Positions 10,861 to 20,293 of a DNA stretch of 64,000 bases are shown piece by piece. The translations under genes and the position numbers were made by a program. Every line of letters starts with the position of its first letter. Positions within the stretch are counted from its first letter, which is position 1. The notes beneath the pieces are model-generated. The model was not told the origin of the DNA, ran no database searches, and was given only the letters and a program-made list of their open reading frames with translations. Origin of the DNA: Aphelidium insulamus (taxonomy: Eukaryota; Aphelidiomycota; Aphelidea; Aphelidiaceae); contig JAZDSV010000005.1 in NCBI GenBank assembly GCA_036784855.1, positions 372,001 to 436,000 on the forward strand, given 5' to 3'.

Positions 10861-12675
10861 ATGATAATTCGGCGAGTACTTCAAGTGGCGTTGCTGCTAG
10901 TCGGAACTGCAAATGCCCAGCTGCCGGGCATACAATTCCAAGCAGACGCGTCCGGAAATATTATCCCGGATTTCTCACACGTTGGCTATCACAGCGGTGA
11001 ATATCCCATTCCCGACGTGCCGGTCAGGGCACAGCTATGCCCGTGTCGCGGAAAGTTGTGCGCCACCCAGGATGACACGGCACGCATTCAGTCGGCGCTA
11101 GACGGTCTCGCGCGACAGTTGAGAGTCGCGCCGGGCAGCCCATCTGGCGCACTGTTACTGCGATCGGGTGTGTATCGCGTGAACGGCTCGCTGTTTCTGC
11201 AACAGTCGGGCATGGTGCTGCGGGGTGAGGGCCCTGACAGCACCATTATCGTGGCCACCGGCACGGACCGCCGCACGTTGATACAGGCGGGCGGGTCGCC
11301 GTCCATCATGCCGCGCTCGTACAATCCGTGGCGCAGCACCAGCGCTCCCATTGTGGATGCGTACGTGCCGGTGGGCTCCGCGCGCATAACCGTGGACGAC
11401 AGCCAGTCCAACTTCCAGTTCAGCGTGGGCGACACGGTGCTGGTGACGCGGCCGCCGAGCGACGCGTGGATCCGCGCCGTTGGCATGAGTGCCGCCGACA
11501 ACAGCAGCACCTCGGGACAGTGGCAGGCCGGCGACTACTGGTGGCAGTATGAGCGCCGTATCACGGCCATGAGGGCGCGCGGTGACGGCAGTGATGGGCG
11601 GGTGGAGCTGCAGCTGGACCTGCCGCTCTACATGAACATTGACGCGCGGTTCGGCGGCGGCTTTGTGCAGCCAGCCCTGACCGCGGTGGACACGGTGCTC
11701 CCGCGCGAAATCGGCGTGGAGAACCTGCAGCTGGTGTCCGAGTACGCGGCCAACGACACTAGGCGCACCTTTGACGAGGACCACTCGTGGACCGCGGTAC
11801 AGTTCCTCGCCGTGGTGGACAGCTGGGCCGCCGACGTGACAGTGCGCCACTTTGTGCACGCATTCGAGGCCAGCAGCTCCTCCAGACGCATCACCATCCA
11901 GGACAGCCAGTTCCTGCAGCCGGTGTCCCTCATCACGGGCGAGCGGCGCTACTCGTTCCAGCTGAACGGGCAGCATGGTCTGGTGCGCCGCTGTTTCGCC
12001 AACGAGTCGCGGCACGACTTTGTCACGGCGGCACGCGTGCACGGCGCCAACGTCTTCTTCAACAGCAGCGCCGGCGTGAGCTACTCGGATACCGGGCCGC
12101 ACCAGCGCTGGGCCGTCAGCTCGCTGTACGACGGCATCACCGCCGACACCATCAACTGTCAGAACCGCGGCTCCATGGGCACCGGGCAGGGATGGTCCGG
12201 GGCGTTCCACGTGTACTGGATGTGCCGCGGACGCTCCGGTGGCATGTTCCAGTCACCGCCACTGGCCACCAACTGGGTGGTGGGTTTCACGGGCGCGCTG
12301 AATGTGCCTACGTTTTACCGCGCGGTCGGCGGCAAGGCCATCAATGCCACTGTGCTGGCTGCGGGCGCCGAGACACCGCGCTCACTGTACCTGTGGCAGC
12401 TGCAGCAACGCCTGGGTTACTCGGCCGTCTCACTGGCAAAGCAGCGGCGCGTCTACAGTAGCGCTCCAGCTGATGCCACGTGCACTAAAGGGCTCAGTTC
12501 CTCGACAGCCACGGCAACAACAGTGGCCACAGCGACGCGGAAAAGGTTGTCCACTGCGAGCCCGGTGGCCACGGCGGTCAAGGACATGCTGTCACAGTCT
12601 GGCACCGCGCATGCAAGTGTTGGCGGGGGCCTGTTTGCTACTGTGTTGGTGGCCATCTTGTGCGCAGCCGTCTAG
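10861..12675 (+). CDS. Secreted parallel beta-helix protein, probably GPI-anchored
   Basis: One uninterrupted 604-residue frame. The N-terminus is a signal peptide (basic MIIRRV, hydrophobic VALLLVGTANA, cleavage likely before QLPG). The body has pectate-lyase-like beta-helix features: DDTARIQSALDGLARQL, then VYRVNGSLFLQQSGMVLRGE and DSTIIVATG, the typical opening of polysaccharide-active right-handed helices, and later rungs ITIQDSQFLQPVS and ADTINCQNRGS. The C-terminus is Ser/Thr-rich and ends in a hydrophobic tail (GGGLFATVLVAILCAAV), as in GPI-anchored proteins. It is probably a cell-surface or extracellular carbohydrate-active or binding protein; no catalytic residues can be named with certainty. 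It lacks introns and is visibly more GC-rich than its left-hand neighbours, which could reflect horizontal gain, retroposition or expression-driven codon bias. Confidence 0.85.
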   Translation: MIIRRVLQVALLLVGTANAQLPGIQFQADASGNIIPDFSHVGYHSGEYPIPDVPVRAQLCPCRGKLCATQDDTARIQSALDGLARQLRVAPGSPSGALLLRSGVYRVNGSLFLQQSGMVLRGEGPDSTIIVATGTDRRTLIQAGGSPSIMPRSYNPWRSTSAPIVDAYVPVGSARITVDDSQSNFQFSVGDTVLVTRPPSDAWIRAVGMSAADNSSTSGQWQAGDYWWQYERRITAMRARGDGSDGRVELQLDLPLYMNIDARFGGGFVQPALTAVDTVLPREIGVENLQLVSEYAANDTRRTFDEDHSWTAVQFLAVVDSWAADVTVRHFVHAFEASSSSRRITIQDSQFLQPVSLITGERRYSFQLNGQHGLVRRCFANESRHDFVTAARVHGANVFFNSSAGVSYSDTGPHQRWAVSSLYDGITADTINCQNRGSMGTGQGWSGAFHVYWMCRGRSGGMFQSPPLATNWVVGFTGALNVPTFYRAVGGKAINATVLAAGAETPRSLYLWQLQQRLGYSAVSLAKQRRVYSSAPADATCTKGLSSSTATATTVATATRKRLSTASPVATAVKDMLSQSGTAHASVGGGLFATVLVAILCAAV

Positions 12676-13138
12676 TTTCATCTCATACCAAGTGAAAATG
12701 AATATATATTCTCTCTCCATACATACAAGTGCATACAAAGTGCATACATACCGCGTCCGCTGCGAAAGAATTGTGTATGTTTTACTTATGTAGATATGTA
12801 GACATCTATTGAGTACAAACTATGCGGTATGTATTCAGTACAGACGGAGTCTGGGGCGTTATTCAGACTGCTCACACAGCAGGCAAATGGTTGTCACTTA
12901 GAGACGTAGCCTAACATCCTTTGACAAGCACTATTTGAAGTCAATTAAATACTTGACTTTGTCGGCAACAAGCTTGACCTGTAATTACACAGACTGCACA
13001 GACTCCACGCACTGCAGGCAGATGCGCTTAGATTACACTTGTTCATATGTAGCAGGAGACTGTTACTTCTGTTACTCGGGGCCTCTAAAAATCTCCAACA
13101 GAAAGGAACTTGTACTGTTCATCACAATGTACATACAA
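12676..13138. other. Convergent 3' region, no gene seen
   Basis: AT-richer spacer between the convergent beta-helix and GT31 genes, with short TATA/ATAC runs. No conserved reading frame or RNA motif is visible; it probably holds both 3' UTRs. Confidence 0.6.
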
Positions 13139-14347
13139 TTACAATAATGACTCCGATTTATTGCCAGTAGTCTTGCCGGCAACTGGTCTGCCCGGCCTGA
13201 CGAGGGAAGTGCACCGACAGGCCGGCAGCACAGAGGAAACGGCACCCGAATCAAATGCATATCCAACATGCCGAGGGGGATTTATAGGCGGCGGCGGCGG
13301 CATAGAGTCACGGTAACGCCGTTCAAGTGCGGCCACATCAGTCTGTGCATACACCGCATCCATCACGCCTGGATGCACGTGGTGTGCGTAGAGCAAGTCC
13401 CGGCAGAACCGGCCGTACGTGCCATTGGATGACAGTTCTGCCTGTGGAGCGGTGTGCATGTACTCTGTCAGGTAGCGCTGCTGTGCATCCAGCCTGTCGC
13501 GGTCATCGTGCACAGTCAAGTTGAGAAAGTGCGACCAGTGCGCCACGTTGTACGCAAAGGTGATGTCGCCGTCGAATGCCAGCAGACCGCCGCCGCCGCC
13601 ACCATCCACAGCCACATTGTCGGCAATCAGTGCCGCCACATCCCTGGACATCACAATAAAGTTCTCGTCGATGCGGTGGCGTCCGGTCCACGGGTGCTGC
13701 CTACTTCCCCGTCTACGCCAGTACTTGCCCCACAAGAATCGCTGGCGTGGACGGTGCAGCTGCAGCTCGTTGACCAGCGCCGGCAGGCACACAAAACTGT
13801 CGTCGTCCGTGCGCATAAAGTACGCGGCCGGGGACGTGTGGCGGTAGTGCTGCACGGCCAGAACCCCACGCTCGCCAAAGCCGCGGCGACCCGGTGCCGT
13901 GGGCAACAGGACAATGTCGCCGTACTTTTTCTGCTCCGCCGCAAGGAGCGATGCCAGCGCCATGTCACTGTCGGGCAGGTCCGTGAAGAACTTGTACTGC
14001 ACTGCGCCGTCCGCTTGCTGCTCTTGTTCCCCGCGTGCTGTCCACTGCAGCCACGTACGGCGCTGCTCTTGCCGTCTGGCTGCGTACTCGGCCGCGCTGC
14101 CAATGGCAATGAAGAGCAGCGGCACTGGCGCCGGCGCCGGCGGCTGTTGTGACAATGCTGGCACCGACGACAGTGGCCAGTGCCGCGAATAAGTGTGCTG
14201 CTGTTGCTGTTGCTGTGCGTGCAGCAGATGCATGAGCAGCACTACCAGTAGCAGTGTGGATGCGGCCAGGGCGACATTGGCCGCCAGCGACGTCGCCAAC
14301 AGCCACCGCGGCCGCCGCTGTTGCGAGCCGATTGTTGTCGCCGGCAT
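13139..14347 (-). CDS. GT31-type beta-1,3-glycosyltransferase (type II membrane)
   Basis: A single frame of 402 residues from the ATG at 14347. The frame stays open upstream but has no other ATG. A short cytosolic tail with RRPR precedes a transmembrane anchor (VALAASTLLLVVLLMHLL), then a Gln-rich stem (AQQQQQQH), as in Golgi glycosyltransferases. The catalytic domain shows GT31 landmarks: RRQEQRRTWLQW, YKFFTDLPDSD, KYGDIVLLP, the metal-binding RTDDDSFV, FLWGKYW and DENFIVMSRDVAALI. A beta-1,3-galactosyl- or N-acetylglucosaminyltransferase acting on cell-surface glycans is likely; donor and acceptor are unknown. The gene is GC-rich and intronless, unlike most genes here. It is head-to-head with ARV1, with only 80 bp between the two start codons. 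Confidence 0.88.
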   Translation of the reverse strand: MPATTIGSQQRRPRWLLATSLAANVALAASTLLLVVLLMHLLHAQQQQQQHTYSRHWPLSSVPALSQQPPAPAPVPLLFIAIGSAAEYAARRQEQRRTWLQWTARGEQEQQADGAVQYKFFTDLPDSDMALASLLAAEQKKYGDIVLLPTAPGRRGFGERGVLAVQHYRHTSPAAYFMRTDDDSFVCLPALVNELQLHRPRQRFLWGKYWRRRGSRQHPWTGRHRIDENFIVMSRDVAALIADNVAVDGGGGGGLLAFDGDITFAYNVAHWSHFLNLTVHDDRDRLDAQQRYLTEYMHTAPQAELSSNGTYGRFCRDLLYAHHVHPGVMDAVYAQTDVAALERRYRDSMPPPPPINPPRHVGYAFDSGAVSSVLPACRCTSLVRPGRPVAGKTTGNKSESLL

Positions 14348-14427
14348 TGCAGACAGTGCGCGGGCGGTGGAGACACTTGTTTCCCGCCGGCACACACGCG
14401 CGCGCACCGCTCACCACTCTCCGCCCA

Positions 14428-16034
14428 ATGCCCATCTGCGTCGAGTGCGGCCACGCCGTCACCACGCTCTACACCGAGTACAGCCGTGGCAACATTCGTC
14501 TGACGCAGTGTGTACGTGTTGGCGCGCGCAATCTGCTGCCTCTGCTCTATACAAGCACGCAGGGTACCATCTGACGTGCGCGCCTGCAGGAGATTTGCCA
14601 GCGCTTTGCCGACAAGTACATTGAGCACGATTTTGTCATCATATTCATCGACATGCTGCTGCACAAGCCCCAAGTATACCGCCACCTGCTCTTCAACCGG
14701 ATGGCCTACCGCGACTCTGGCAGCGATGTGCGTGTATCTGTGCTGGTTGTAGTGTGGTGCCTCTGGACTCACATAATGTGTCGTGTAGCCTCAAATACTG
14801 CGCATGGCCCTACTTCTCCTCCTATTTGACGTGTGTACGTAGAGTGTTGTTGTCATGTATGTTGAATGTCTCTCTATAGTTGGATGTGTGTGTGTGTGTG
14901 TGTGTGTACATATCTATGTCTATGTATGTATGTGTATGTATGTATGTGTATGTATGTATGTATGTATGTATGTATGTATGTATGTATGTATGTATGTATG
15001 TATGTATGTATGTATGTATGTATGTATGTATGTATGTATGTATGTATGTATGTATGTATGTATGTATGTATGTATGTATGTATGTATGTATGTATGTATG
15101 TATGTATGTATGTATGTATGTATGTATGTATGTATGTATGTATGTATGTATGTATGTATGTATGTATGTATGTATGTATGTATGTATGTATGTATGTATG
15201 TATGTATGTATGTATGTATGTATGTATGTATGTATGTATGTATGTATGTATGTGTGTATGTGTGTATGTGTGTATATGTGTGTATGTTATATGTATGTGT
15301 GTGTATGTATGTATGTATGTATGTATGTATGTCTATAGTTGGATTTATGTATGTATGTTTGTCTATAGTTGGATGAATGTATGTAGTGTATGTGTGTGTG
15401 TATGTGTGTGTATGTATGTATGTCTATGGTTGGATATGATGTATGAAGTTGAACGAATGGATGCAGATGTCAAGTGGTTCAGGCTGGAAAAGTCATACGG
15501 CCAGACAGCAGACGGGTTTCCACATCAGACTCGCTCTGTTGTGTATCAGTACGCATATATTCTCTCCGTGTGCATAGTAGGTACGTTAATAGCAGTTCTC
15601 GTTCTTTAGTATATTTTTATCCTTTTAATACACTTGCGTGCAGAATTGGTGGTCACACAGTGGACGGTACGCACGCTGATACGGCTCTGGCTATCCTCTA
15701 GATACGCAATTGTCAAGTATGAGCACAGAATTTTCTTTTTAACATTGTTAATCATGCGCGAAGGTTCAACTACATTTCCACGGCACTGATTCTGTCGAGT
15801 TTCCCCAAACTCCTCCTGCTCCTTATGATAATATGGGATTATGCCGAGATGCAGTATAGTTGGTACTTGATCAACGTGTTGGTGCTCACGTCGAATGCCG
15901 AGGCTTTGCTGGTGTTCCTGGATGTCGGCTATCTGACAGTGTTTGGTATACTGGCAATTGCGTTTGCGGTCAGGTGTTTGGCCCAAATCTTTTTGTTCCA
16001 ACTTGACCCGGCGGTGGACACTTGGGTTTATTGA
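14428..16034 (+). CDS. ARV1: ARV1 sterol/lipid homeostasis membrane protein
   Basis: Six exons (14428-14511, 14590-14727, 14789-14834, 15467-15580, 15644-15716, 15764-16034) give about 241 residues. The N-terminal ARV1 homology domain is a four-Cys zinc site, MPICVECGHAVTTLY plus TQCEICQRFADKYIEHD, followed by LLHKPQVYRHLLFNRM. Membrane segments follow: LRMALLLLLFDVYVKWF, a YAYILSVCIVELVV segment, ALILSSFPKLLLLLMIIWD, and the family-typical INVLVLTSNAEALLVFLD and AIAFAVRCLAQIFLFQL. ARV1 is an ER protein needed for sterol distribution and GPI synthesis. The third intron is 632 nt, against 47-78 nt for the other four, because it holds a large ATGT microsatellite. Confidence 0.93.
14886..15430 (+). 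repeat. (ATGT)n microsatellite inside an ARV1 intron
   Basis: A GT dinucleotide run (about 14886-14908) leads into tetranucleotide ATGT repeats. The block from about 14947 to 15253 is pure, about 77 copies; interrupted copies continue to about 15420. The 13-base unit TCTATAGTTGGAT borders it at about 14872, 15332 and 15361, with a one-base variant at about 15422. All forward frames read as Met-Tyr-Val-Cys repeats, an artefact and not protein. Confidence 0.97.
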
Positions 16035-16088
16035 GCAGCCTTGTACAGTGGATAGATTGCGTTGTTGATATAAAATTTTATGTACACA

Positions 16089-17323
16089 TCATGCGCCAGG
16101 CGTATCCCTAGCTGCGGCCCACGGTAGCAATACTCCGAATTCCAGGTGCTGTACCACGGGGACTTTGCTCAACACTTCTGCTTGAAACATCTTCACTAGA
16201 CCCGTCTCGACCTTTTCCCACCGCGGCACACCAGAGATATCGTATAGCAGTGGAGAGTGTTCATGGAATGGACCTTGCTTGGAGCGGTGAATGAATGCTA
16301 TGCAGCCCAAGTATATGTACTGGCTGCCATATGTGTCCACCACGTCCTTATTCATTATGGATTTCGGTTTGATATGTCTGTGTCCTGCTCAGATATTAGC
16401 GTCTACGTAATGATATCTCAAACTTACCACAAAGCTGCGCCGCACCCAGAATATACGCAATGAACTGGTAATCGTCCAGGCCCCAGACACCGTGACTGCC
16501 AGCAGGTTCCAGGCGGTAGACTGCTTGCAGACGCCGCACCAGCGACAAATACCGCGTGAACACGGTCAGCACGATATCACAGCATATATCGCTGTCTGAC
16601 ATGCCGGTATCATTTATGGCTGTAGCCCCATCAGCACCGTGAAAGAATTTTAGCAAATCCAAGCATGCCAGGAAGGCAATAAAGTTCAATTCGTGTCCGC
16701 TGCCATAATCGATGCGCGTACTGTTTCCAAATGAGGTGACAAAATAGCTCACCAACTCACTCACGGCTCCGTATGCCGTCACTGTGTCGGCCAGTAGCAC
16801 GCGTACGCTGTCAGTAGCGATCTGAACGTAACTTTAGCGGGAAGACTTTGATAGCAGTGCGCACTACCTGCTCCACGTGAGTAAGCCACGCTCTGAATGC
16901 GCGGTTTCCAAAACGCTGCGGCTGCTCTTCCGGAGGGTGCTGGTCGATTAGAGCATCCATACTGTCCAAGAGGGCTAGAAGTCGCGTGATGGCATCGCTG
17001 TGCGAAGAGTCGGCGTTTCGATTGCTCGTCCGACCGCGCACCCCACCGCAAAGCCGGCACAGCAATGACATTACTCGGTCTACGGCGCCGCTGGCCATAA
17101 ACTGTGGGATATCAGCGGCGGTCAGGATCTTTTTCACGGGCGGCGTCCATGACTCGGCAGCCAGGCAGCTCCACTCGCTGTCATGGAGGCGACGTGGTGT
17201 CAAGGCATCACATGGCAGCTCCAATACGGAGGACGACACGCGTGGCGGAGGCGGTCCCATAGGCATGCGCACCAAAGGGATGGCGCCGTTCGAAGAAGCG
17301 CTCTCGTACGGCGAATACTGCAT
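16089..17323 (-). CDS. PTPA: PTPA, PP2A phosphatase activator (peptidyl-prolyl isomerase)
   Basis: Three exons on the minus strand (17323-16868, 16821-16428, 16384-16089; introns 46 and 43 nt) give 381 residues. Family landmarks run in order: KKILTAADIPQFMASGA, PQRFGNRAFRAWLTHVEQ, LLADTVTAYGAVSELVSYF, the signature NSTRIDYGSGHELNFIAFL, HGVWGLDDYQFIAYILGAAQL, SKQGPFHEHSPLLYDISGV and VVQHLEFGVLLPW. PTPA loads and activates the catalytic subunit of protein phosphatase 2A. A short Pro-rich N-terminal extension precedes the domain. The gene is divergent from the aldo-keto reductase at 17461, with 137 bp between starts. Confidence 0.95.
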
Positions 17324-17460
17324 CTGCCTGGAGTTATCTTTCTGGTCTGGGATACTGCCCGGAGTAATTAATCCTGGGCGTGGATTAAGTCCTAGGAGTA
17401 CTTAACCCAGGAGCAATATCCAGGTCACTCGTCAGCCACATTACATCACACGCGCAAGCA

Positions 17461-18544
17461 ATGACCGTCGCTGACATCCAGCTGCCCACTGGCTGCATGC
17501 CCGCTGTTGGGCTGGGAACTGCAGATAGTATGAGCACCATTACCGCTTTTCCTGCACTTCTAATAATATTACGCAGTGCACGCCAAGCCAGGTGCCATTG
17601 GTCGCGCTGTGGAAACCGCTTTGAAGGCCGGCTACCGCCACATTGACTGCGCCAGCTTCTGTAAGCGGGCTGCCTTAAGTAATATCCCATTAAATCTCTC
17701 CTCAGATGGAAACCAGGAAGAAATTGGAGAGGTGCTGACGCGTGTATGCGGTTCGATCTCGCGCGACAACATTTTCATAACCTCCAAGCTGTGGAACACG
17801 GACCATCGTAAAGTGCGCGCTGCATGCGAAAAGACATTGAAGGTATCAGATGCATGTATACGTACTATGTAGGGTTAAACAGCGTCCAGGATCTGTGCCT
17901 GGACTACCTGGATCTGTACTTGATCCATTGGCCGCTAGCGTTCAAATCCATGGACAAACCCATTGAGTTGGATGCGGAAGCCTCGTTGGCGCAGACATGG
18001 CTGGACATGGAGAAACTGGTGCGTGATGGACTGGTCAAAAACATTGGCGTGAGCAACTTTGAACCAGAGCATTTGGAGGCAGTAATGAGTGTCGCCACCA
18101 TCACGCCGGCAGTGAACCAGGCATGAGTTGTACACTACTTATTTTTTAAACTGTATATTGACATCCCATATAACACAGGTGGAGATGCATCCATACTTGC
18201 CGCAGACGGAATTGCTTAAGTACTGCACACAGCGCGGCATTGCGGTCACGGCATACAGCCCACTAGGCTCCTTTATGAAACCTTCTCTGCTGGAAGACTC
18301 TGTGATCACCGATATTGCCAAACGCACCCAGCACAGTCCCGCGCAGGTACTGCTATCGTGGGGAGTCGGCCGCGGCACATGCGTCATCCCAAAGTCCACG
18401 ACCGCGGAACGTATCGAAGCGAACCTGAACGTGTTTGAACTGGCCGAGGCCGACATGGCCAAGATTGACGCCATCAGCACACGTCGCCGCAGTATCTCAC
18501 CCAAGCAGATGTGGAACATCTCGCTCTTTGCCGACGAGATGTAG
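17461..18544 (+). CDS. Aldo-keto reductase
   Basis: Five exons (17461-17527, 17577-17660, 17706-17842, 17890-18120, 18179-18544) give 294 residues, close to a full AKR barrel. Motifs: GCMPAVGLGTAD near the N-terminus, AVETALKAGYRHIDCA with the catalytic Asp, then Tyr in CASFYGNQEEIGEVL, the Lys in IFITSKLWNTDH, His in LDLYLIHWPLAF, GLVKNIGVSNFEPEHLEA, PAVNQVEMHPYLPQTELL, and the NADPH-binding CVIPKSTTAERIEANLNV. The catalytic tetrad Asp-Tyr-Lys-His is therefore intact. It is a cytosolic NADPH-dependent carbonyl reductase; the substrate cannot be told. Intron 18121-18178 has a GC donor after CAG: no GT nearby keeps the frame NQ|VEMHP. Confidence 0.94.
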
Positions 18545-18653
18545 GAAGTGATATATCTGCTTGCATAGGAGATGTAGAGGCGATAAGTCAAAGCATCGAC
18601 CGCTCCATCCATATGAACACACACAGACACAATATATATTATTAGTGGTCAAA

Positions 18654-19286
18654 CTACTGCGGGGCAAATCGGGCAGCCTGCTCACGTATGCGCTTCTCGT
18701 ACGCCGCCCGGTCAGACATGTACAGCTTTCGCGCGTCGGCATGGGCGGGATCGGACGCGTTGACGTCGCTTAGCAGCTCCTGAATGCCGAGCAGAATCTG
18801 TTTAACAGTGATGGACGGCTTCCAGCCCTTCTCGGCATTGGTGATGGACAGACACACGGTGCCCGATGGGAAAACGTTTGGGTGGAAGAGCGGCGGCTGG
18901 AATTGGCATTTGGGCGGGCTGCCCTCGAAACGTTAGCTCCAGAGCACATTATCTAAATGTAATACCTGGTTGGGAAATCCTCCGGAAATATGAGCACCAG
19001 CTTGTAAAGCCCATTCTCCCACGGTGTCTACGCGGCAATGAGCTGTACGTAGCGTAGCGTAGCGTTGTCTACGCACGTCCTTTTTGCCGGGGATGCCGCA
19101 CTCCCAATGCATCAGATTCATTGAACCGTCGGCGTTCTTCTTGGGCCGCGCGTAAAAGCCCTGCAGCCGTGGTTATCTACTGATGTGGCACCGCATGCGT
19201 ACATATGGATGGTCCTTGCGCCACTGTTTCCTCTCCTCGGACAGGCGCAGCCGCGCAATGCCGTTGGACGCCGATGCTGCGGCCAT
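18654..19286 (-). CDS. UBC9: SUMO-conjugating enzyme UBC9
   Basis: Four exons on the minus strand (19286-19203, 19160-19077, 19027-18966, 18918-18654) give 164 residues. The E2 fold is recognised from [56 protein letters not shown], the active-site segment [14 protein letters not shown] (Cys about residue 99) and the UBC9 C-terminal pattern [17 protein letters not shown]. The Lys/Arg-rich N-terminal helix and the KDTPWE insert mark UBC9 rather than a ubiquitin E2. It transfers SUMO to lysines, mainly in the nucleus. Introns are 42, 49 and 47 nt; the second contains a short tandem of AGCGT units. Confidence 0.95.
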
Positions 19287-19393
19287 TGCGGGAATATTAA
19301 TCTGATTTGAATATTATGATGTCAACATTATTGAAGCCTGCATTTATTTATGGATGCATGCAATTAGCCGCTTTAGTTCCTTTTTTTGCTGGT

Positions 19394-19636
19394 CTACTTC
19401 TTTGGTGTAAGTTTCCTTGGGGGTTTCGGTACCTTGCAGCCCTTCTTGCCCTTTCGTTTATCCGTTTCTGTGCACGCTGGGGGCGGCGGCGGCGAAGGTG
19501 TATATGGCTCGCACTGCATCGAGACCAAATTGCATTTATAACCCCCGGCGCAAGCAGAATCTTGGGTACATGACTGAGCCTGCACAGAAGCAATGCTCGA
19601 TGCCAGAACAGTTGCAATGATGATGAAGCCCTTCAT
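19394..19636 (-). CDS. Small secreted four-Cys protein, Lys/Pro tail
   Basis: 80 residues, intronless. A clear signal peptide (MKGFIIIATVLASSIASVQA) is followed by a compact four-cysteine module: CTQDSACAGGYKC then NLVSMQCEPYTPSPPPPP. A basic Lys/Pro tail (TDKRKGKKGCKVPKPP, with one more Cys) ends the protein. The same module, C-x4-D-x-x-C/CAxxxYxCN...QCEPxxPSP, recurs at 19991-20293 and 23533-23841, so this is a local gene family. A TATAAAAG box lies about 65 bp upstream. The function is unknown; a secreted or cell-wall protein is likely. The adjacent Pro run suggests an extended linker to the tail. Confidence 0.75.
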   Translation of the reverse strand: MKGFIIIATVLASSIASVQAQSCTQDSACAGGYKCNLVSMQCEPYTPSPPPPPACTETDKRKGKKGCKVPKPPRKLTPKK

Positions 19637-19700
19637 GTTTCGTTCAATAATATATTTATATATGTTGTGTGTGTGTGGGTGTGTGCCAACAAAACACCGG

Positions 19701-19708
19701 CTTTTATA
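19701..19708 (-). promoter_or_regulatory. TATA box of the small secreted protein gene
   Basis: TATAAAAG on the minus strand, about 65 bp before the ATG at 19636. It is one of only two clear TATA boxes seen before genes here, both before secreted-protein genes. Confidence 0.55.
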
Positions 19709-19990
19709 GCGCCGACACCAAGGTCGCACATCCAGATTAATTTCATCTCGGAGTAACCAATCAGCCGGGACCAGAAATTACGGGCAACATGGAGTGCTGC
19801 TTGTGCAGCGGCGGGCTACGTCGGTGCTCCCTGTTGCGCCACAGCTACATTGCACAACCACCGTCCTGCAGCCCATGTCATGATGGGTGCAGATGTAAAA
19901 TATCCAGCTGATGTGTCATTGTACGATGGTCTATTGATGAGTGTCGTAGTAAGTTGGTTGCATATGAATGACTGCCCAGTGGCGCGAGCC

Positions 19991-20293
19991 CTAGCGGCCG
20001 CCGTCGCAGTTATTGCGATTGCCGCGACCTTTTCCATTGCCGCGGCAATTATCCTTCCCGTGGCCATTTCCGTGGCCATTTCCGTTACCTTTTCCACCCT
20101 TGCACGGCGGAGCAGACGGCGGACCTGTCGGCGGTGACGGCGACGGGGTGGTCGGCTCGCACTGCTTTGTAATCTGGTTGCAACGGTAAGTATTACCCAA
20201 AAAAGCGCAGTCTTGATCTGTCTGACATGGTTCGGCGTCAGCAATGGCGGAGATGGCGCCAACCACGGCGAGCAGACACGCGGCGATCTTCAT
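19991..20293 (-). CDS. Small secreted four-Cys protein, Gly/Asn/Lys tail
   Basis: 100 residues, intronless. The signal peptide is MKIAACLLAVVGAISAIADA. The module reads CQTDQDCAFLGNTYRCNQ then ITKQCEPTTPSPSPP, nearly the same as in the paralogue at 23533-23841 (both have CNQITKQCEPT). A Pro linker leads to a Gly/Asn/Lys/Arg tail with two further Cys (GKDNCRGNGKGRGN). The tail differs completely in composition from those of its two paralogues while the Cys module is conserved, so the module is probably the functional core. The function is unknown; extracellular location is inferred from the signal peptide. Confidence 0.78.
   Translation of the reverse strand: MKIAACLLAVVGAISAIADAEPCQTDQDCAFLGNTYRCNQITKQCEPTTPSPSPPTGPPSAPPCKGGKGNGNGHGNGHGKDNCRGNGKGRGNRNNCDGGR

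Noticed and set aside
11155-12210. Long minus-strand frame opposite the beta-helix gene
   Set aside because: It is an antisense shadow caused by high GC; it has no recognisable motif, whereas the plus strand has a signal peptide, beta-helix rungs and a GPI-like tail.
13454-14152. Plus-strand frame opposite the GT31 gene
   Set aside because: Antisense shadow of a GC-rich gene; the minus-strand frame holds the DDD motif and type II membrane layout.
14345-14407. Extended N-terminus for the GT31 protein starting at 14407
   Set aside because: The codon at 14407 is GTG, and the first ATG (14347) already gives the expected short cytosolic tail before the membrane anchor.
14855-15609. Three long forward frames of Met-Tyr-Val-Cys repeats
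   Set aside because: They are translations of the (ATGT)n microsatellite in all frames and lie in an intron of ARV1; the sequence gives no support for a protein.
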